Assembly (NCBI RefSeq): GCF_029962835.1
Contig: NC_080578.1
Span: forward strand, 57,281,001-57,345,000
Length of the DNA stretch: 64,000 nucleotides
Direction of reading: 5' to 3'
Source: Magnolia sinica
Lineage: Eukaryota; Streptophyta; Magnoliopsida; Magnoliales; Magnoliaceae
Part shown: positions 60,474 to 64,000 of the stretch, in pieces
Position numbering within the stretch: position 1 is the stretch's first letter
Layout: each line of letters begins with the position of its first letter
Made by a program: the position numbers and the translations under genes
Notes under the pieces: model-generated
What the model saw: the letters and a program-made list of their open reading frames with translations, nothing else
The model's database searches: none
Told to the model about the DNA's origin: nothing

Positions 60474-62207
60474 TGTTTTCAAATTTGTGGTGCCAAAGAC
60501 ATTGTTATGAACCTTGCATTTGTGAAGAACAATGCTCTACTCAAGATCAACTTAGTTTGACAAGCACTGTTCACAAGTCAAGAATCTCAAGAAGCTTTCA
60601 AGTTCAATCTCAAGATCTTAAAAAGCTCTCAAGTTTAAATGACATCAAGACTTCAAGCTCCATTACTTTCAAAGGTCACTCATCTCTAAAGTTTCAATGT
60701 CCTTACTTCATTATTGAGGTATGACTGACCTTAGGTTGACCTTTAGAGTAGGCCATTTTGGATATATAATTCATATGTTTTATATAAGTGAGTTTGGTCT
60801 GTTCTAAGACTAGTCCCGGACTTTGTTCGACTAGTCCTAGCACTGCTTTGACCCGTCTAAACATTTCCTGGATCAGACATAAGTTTGTTACAAAAATCAG
60901 AAATTTTCTGTTAGGCTTCAACTAGTCCTGGGGATTGTTCGACCAGTCATAGGAACAATGTCGACTGCATCTTCGACCAGTCGTAGACCTACGACTCAAA
61001 GAACAGCGTTGAAATTCGGCCACCTATGACCAGTCAAAGGGATCCTACGACTAGTTGAAGGAGACCTTCGACCAGTCGAAGGAAACCTACGACCTGTCGT
61101 GAAACTGCAAAATCTTATCGCGCTCGAATTTTCAAATATCTGTTGGTTCTACGACCAGTCGTAGAGGTCCTTGACCAGTCGAAGGCGTGATTTGCTTCAC
61201 CTATAAATAGAGCACGAATCTCAGAATAAAATAAGAACTTCAAGCTAAATTAGGTGATCCATATAAGCTAAGTGTGCATATTTAATATTCTCTTTCTTTA
61301 GCTTTCTTAATTGATTTTGTTTCTTATATTCCAATCTAATCTAAAAAGAGGAATTGTTGTTTCCCTTTTTCTGGAATCAAAATCAATTAGAGCTAGCCCT
61401 TTTGTTTTAATTTAAAATCTATTAGAACCTAGAACCATTATAAAGTAAGTATTGGACATTGAACTTTGACATTCAAATCTCTACTCTGACTTGGTTCTTC
61501 TGAGCTACTACAACGAAGGAGAAAATTAGGTATTTTTCAATTTGTGTAATTTACATTGTTTGGTTTTATTTGAGGTTAAGCCAGAAAAATCTCAAAGTTG
61601 TTGGTTATCTGAGGAGAGTCAGAAAACTCAGAAGTGAGGGTTTTTTAAATTGTGTAAGCCCTTTGAAAAAGACACAATTGTGAAGGTTTTGGCTGAACCT
61701 GTGAAAACCTATTTGATAGTGAACGCTAATATCCCCCATGTGAGGATATTAGGAGTGGAGTCGCATTCTGTGTGGTTGTTGTTTAACAGTTGGTGAACAC
61801 ACAGGCGAACCACTATAATTCTTTGTGTTGTGGATGTGCGATTTATATTACCTATCTTTTATCATTCAGAATTGTGGAATGTATGTGTGGATGTGAATGT
61901 TGTAAATTTTACATTTCAAGCATAGTGGGGAATGTTGTAATAATTTAGATTTACATTTCAGCATTATATTTTTGATATCTCTTTATTACTTTGAGCTTCA
62001 GTTTCTTTATTTGTTCTAGTACGGTTGCCCTGCCATTTTTATGGTGCATGGTTGTTTTTAGAACAATCAATATTTTGAGCTAGCATTCAGCAGTGTGAAT
62101 TGATTTATTTATTCAGTTCTATCTTTCTATATTTCTGATATATTTATCTTAAAATTTGGCATAGTCCTATTCACCCCCCCTCTAGGACATATAGTTTGGC
62201 CGTTTCA
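60474..62207 (+). repeat. 5' LTR of SIRE-type copia element C
   Basis: Starts TGTTTTCAAATTTGTGG and ends GGCCGTTTCA, 1,734 bp. TATAAATAG at 61,202-61,210. About 12 CGACCAGTCG-like words lie between 60,800 and 61,195. It ends with CACCCCCCCTCTAGGAC like the other copia LTRs but is a diverged subfamily. Confidence 0.8.
61568..61752 (+). other. hairpin series in the LTR of copia element C
   Basis: Stems: TTTGAGGTT/AATCTCAAA (one G-T pair), TCTGAG/CTCAGA, AATTGTGT/ACACAATT, AGGTTTT/AAAACCT. A perfect 9-bp stem CTAATATCC/GGATATTAG follows (61,726-61,752), then GAGTGGAGT. Stem sequences differ from elements A and B at the same positions. Confidence 0.68.
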
Positions 62208-62209
62208 AG

Positions 62210-62222
62210 TGGTATCAAAGCC
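62210..62222 (+). other. primer binding site of copia element C
   Basis: TGGTATCAAAGCC two bases after the LTR; one change from TGGTATCAGAGCC. Confidence 0.8.
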
Positions 62223-62291
62223 TAATAGCTCGCTCTTATTGCTTTTTATTTGGATTTAATTCCTGAGCTAACGATCTCAGCTATATAAAAG

Positions 62292-63844
62292 ATGTCAAAT
62301 TTTGATAGCCTATCAGTCACTAGACCTCCACCCTTTGATGGCTCCAACTATGCCTATTGGAAAGCCAGGATGAGGATCTTCCTCAAATCCATGGATGAAA
62401 GTGTGTGGCTATCCACAGTGAATGAATGGACCCCTCCTACCACTGAAGTAACCGGGATTGATGGTTCAAAATCTATGCAAATTACACCGTATTTCTCTTA
62501 GACCACACTTCAGAAAACTAAGAGTAGTGCAATTGCTAAAGCACTAAATGCAATTACTTGTGCACTATCACCGGATGAATTCAAAAGAATTATATCCTGT
62601 GATTCTGCAAAACATGCTTGGGATATATTGGAAATGACACACAAGGGTACTTCAATTGTCAAAAAATCTAAGATACAAATCCTCACAATTAAATTTGAGG
62701 AAATACGAATGGAAGAAAATAAAATGTTTATGGACTTCTATACCAGATTAAATGACATTGTAAACTCTATGTGGGGTCTAGGCGATCAAATTCCTGAAAG
62801 CAAGATATGTGCTAAAATACTATGCTCAATTCCTGAACGGTTCAATTCTAAAGTAACCGCAATCTAGGAACTTCGTGATGCGGACAATATGAGGGTTGAG
62901 TAATTAGTTGGCTCATTACAGACTTATGAGTTAACCTTTAAAGCTCCAAAAGGTAAATCTATTGCTTTAAAAACTTCTAAAAATGGTTTTCATGAAAATG
63001 ATTTAAACTCTGATTTAGAAAACTCTAAGGATGATATGGCTCTTTTGACAAAGAAATTTTATAAAAATTTTAAAAGTAAAAAGAGGGTTGATTTTAAAAA
63101 AGAATTTGATAAAAAGAAACCTAAACCTAAAACTAGAAAATCATTAAAAGACAGTCAATGTTACAACTGCCATGAGTATGGGCATTTGGCTAACAAATGT
63201 CCTAATAAGGGCAAGTCAAAAAAGAAAAGTATGATGGCTACTTGGGATGAGTCCTCTGATTCTGAAGTCTCTTCTGAATCAGAAGATTCTGAAACTGAGT
63301 CAGGGTGTGATGTTAAGGCTCTTATGACTCTAGTCAAATTCACTTTTTCGGATAATGATGACTTGACTAATGAAGAAAATCTGAATAGTGAATATGAAAA
63401 TGAAGATGATCTTCAAGATGCTTATAATGCCCTATACAAGGAAAGTTATAAAATTGCTATGAAATTGAAACTTCAAAAAGAGAAATTTTCTAAACTCAAA
63501 AGAAATTTATGAATCTCTTGTTTTTAGAAAAGTCCCATATTTCAGACTGTTTTGAAAAGACAAAATGAGATTTAGATTTTAAAACCTCCCAGTTTGAAAA
63601 TCTTAAATCTAAAAATGAACAACTAAAATATGAAGTCTCTTCTCTCTTGAGTTTAAAGGAAACTTGGAAATATGCCCAAGGTGATCCTAAATTAGAAAAA
63701 CTCTTATCTGGATTGAGAAAATGTGGTGATCGATCCGTTCTAGGCTATTGCAAGAGTGTTCCTCCTAAACCGAAGAATACTTCTCCCATGTTTGTAAAGG
63801 GAGAGATCTTAAACTCAAAAAGGGAAAGATCAAATGTTTTCTAA
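62292..63844 (+). pseudogene. Gag of copia element C
   Basis: One frame runs from ATG 62,292 to 63,512 with three in-frame stops. They are TAG at 62,499 (Trp expected), TAG at about 62,865 (Gln expected) and TAA at about 62,901. It contains PPPFDGSNYAYWKARMRIFLKS, ALSPDEFKRIISCDSAKHAW, EEIRMEENKMFMDFYTRL, an intact CYNCHEYGHLANKC zinc knuckle near 63,160, and an acidic Ser/Glu tail. After a frameshift near 63,510 the coiled-coil and SVPPKPKNTSPMFVKGE continue to 63,844. The rest of the element is beyond the window. Confidence 0.8.
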
Positions 63845-64000
63845 AAACTTTAAATCTTTTCAAAAACCTAAAAGACATATCAACTATAAAAAGTAAAACC
63901 AAAGTCCTTTGGCAGAAAAGATAGTTGATTTACTTAAGGAGCTTCTAAAGTCTAACTCACTAGGTCATACTTATAACTCTTACAATCGAAAGAAGACCTG
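63845..64000 (+). other. continuation of copia element C toward protease
   Basis: EKIVDLLKELLKSNSLG-like reading matches the segment before the protease of element A (43,110-43,150). The window ends before the DSG motif. Confidence 0.6.

Overview
The window is nuclear DNA of a seed plant, most likely an angiosperm with a large, transposon-rich genome. The evidence is plant LTR retrotransposons of both superfamilies (Ty3/gypsy and Ty1/copia SIRE type), tRNA-derived SINEs, a foldback DNA element, microsatellites and one intron-containing plant gene. The species cannot be fixed from the sequence. Only one intact host gene is supported: a three-exon heavy-metal-associated isoprenylated plant protein (HIPP) gene on the minus strand at 9,495-11,188.

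Layout. 1-6,839: internal part of a decayed Athila-like Ty3/gypsy element (+). 6,840-9,400: gene-free, with small repeats. 9,495-11,188: HIPP gene with a MITE-like insertion in intron 2 and a minisatellite in intron 1. 11,873-15,823: about 4 kb foldback element with long inverted arms and two opposed arrays built on a 113-bp four-part repeat. 16,538-30,260: complete but dead Tat-lineage Ty3/gypsy element (-) with two LTRs and a near-perfect target duplication. It carries an antisense, multi-exon extra ORF with its own TATA box, and one exon of that ORF is split by a 3.4 kb solo LTR flanked by perfect CTTGA duplications. 30,261-34,070: gene-poor, with a SINE and a Ty3 gag remnant. 34,075-39,767: a Ty3 LTR (-) split by a copia solo LTR, then that element's 3' internal region with a broken plant-mobile-domain ORF. 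39,768-47,523: two head-to-tail SIRE-type copia copies. 47,524-60,473: LTR fragment, then an Athila-like element (-) whose 3' region holds a 5.4 kb tandem array of about 500-bp units. 60,474-64,000: 5' LTR and gag of a third copia element, entering from the right.

How the parts relate. The TEs are nested: copia in Ty3, a solo LTR in Tat, copia in Athila. Most coding parts carry nonsense codons and frameshifts. Several key acidic codons at catalytic sites are lost by G-to-A change on the coding strand, as expected for decay of methylated DNA. The strongest candidate for something undescribed is a series of RNA hairpins in the transcribed part of all four copia LTRs. Stem sequences differ between copies but pairing is kept, and the last stem always precedes the same AGTGGAGT word. 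Two further structural themes are palindromic-word clusters upstream of TATA boxes in unrelated LTR families, and the 113-bp array inside the foldback element.
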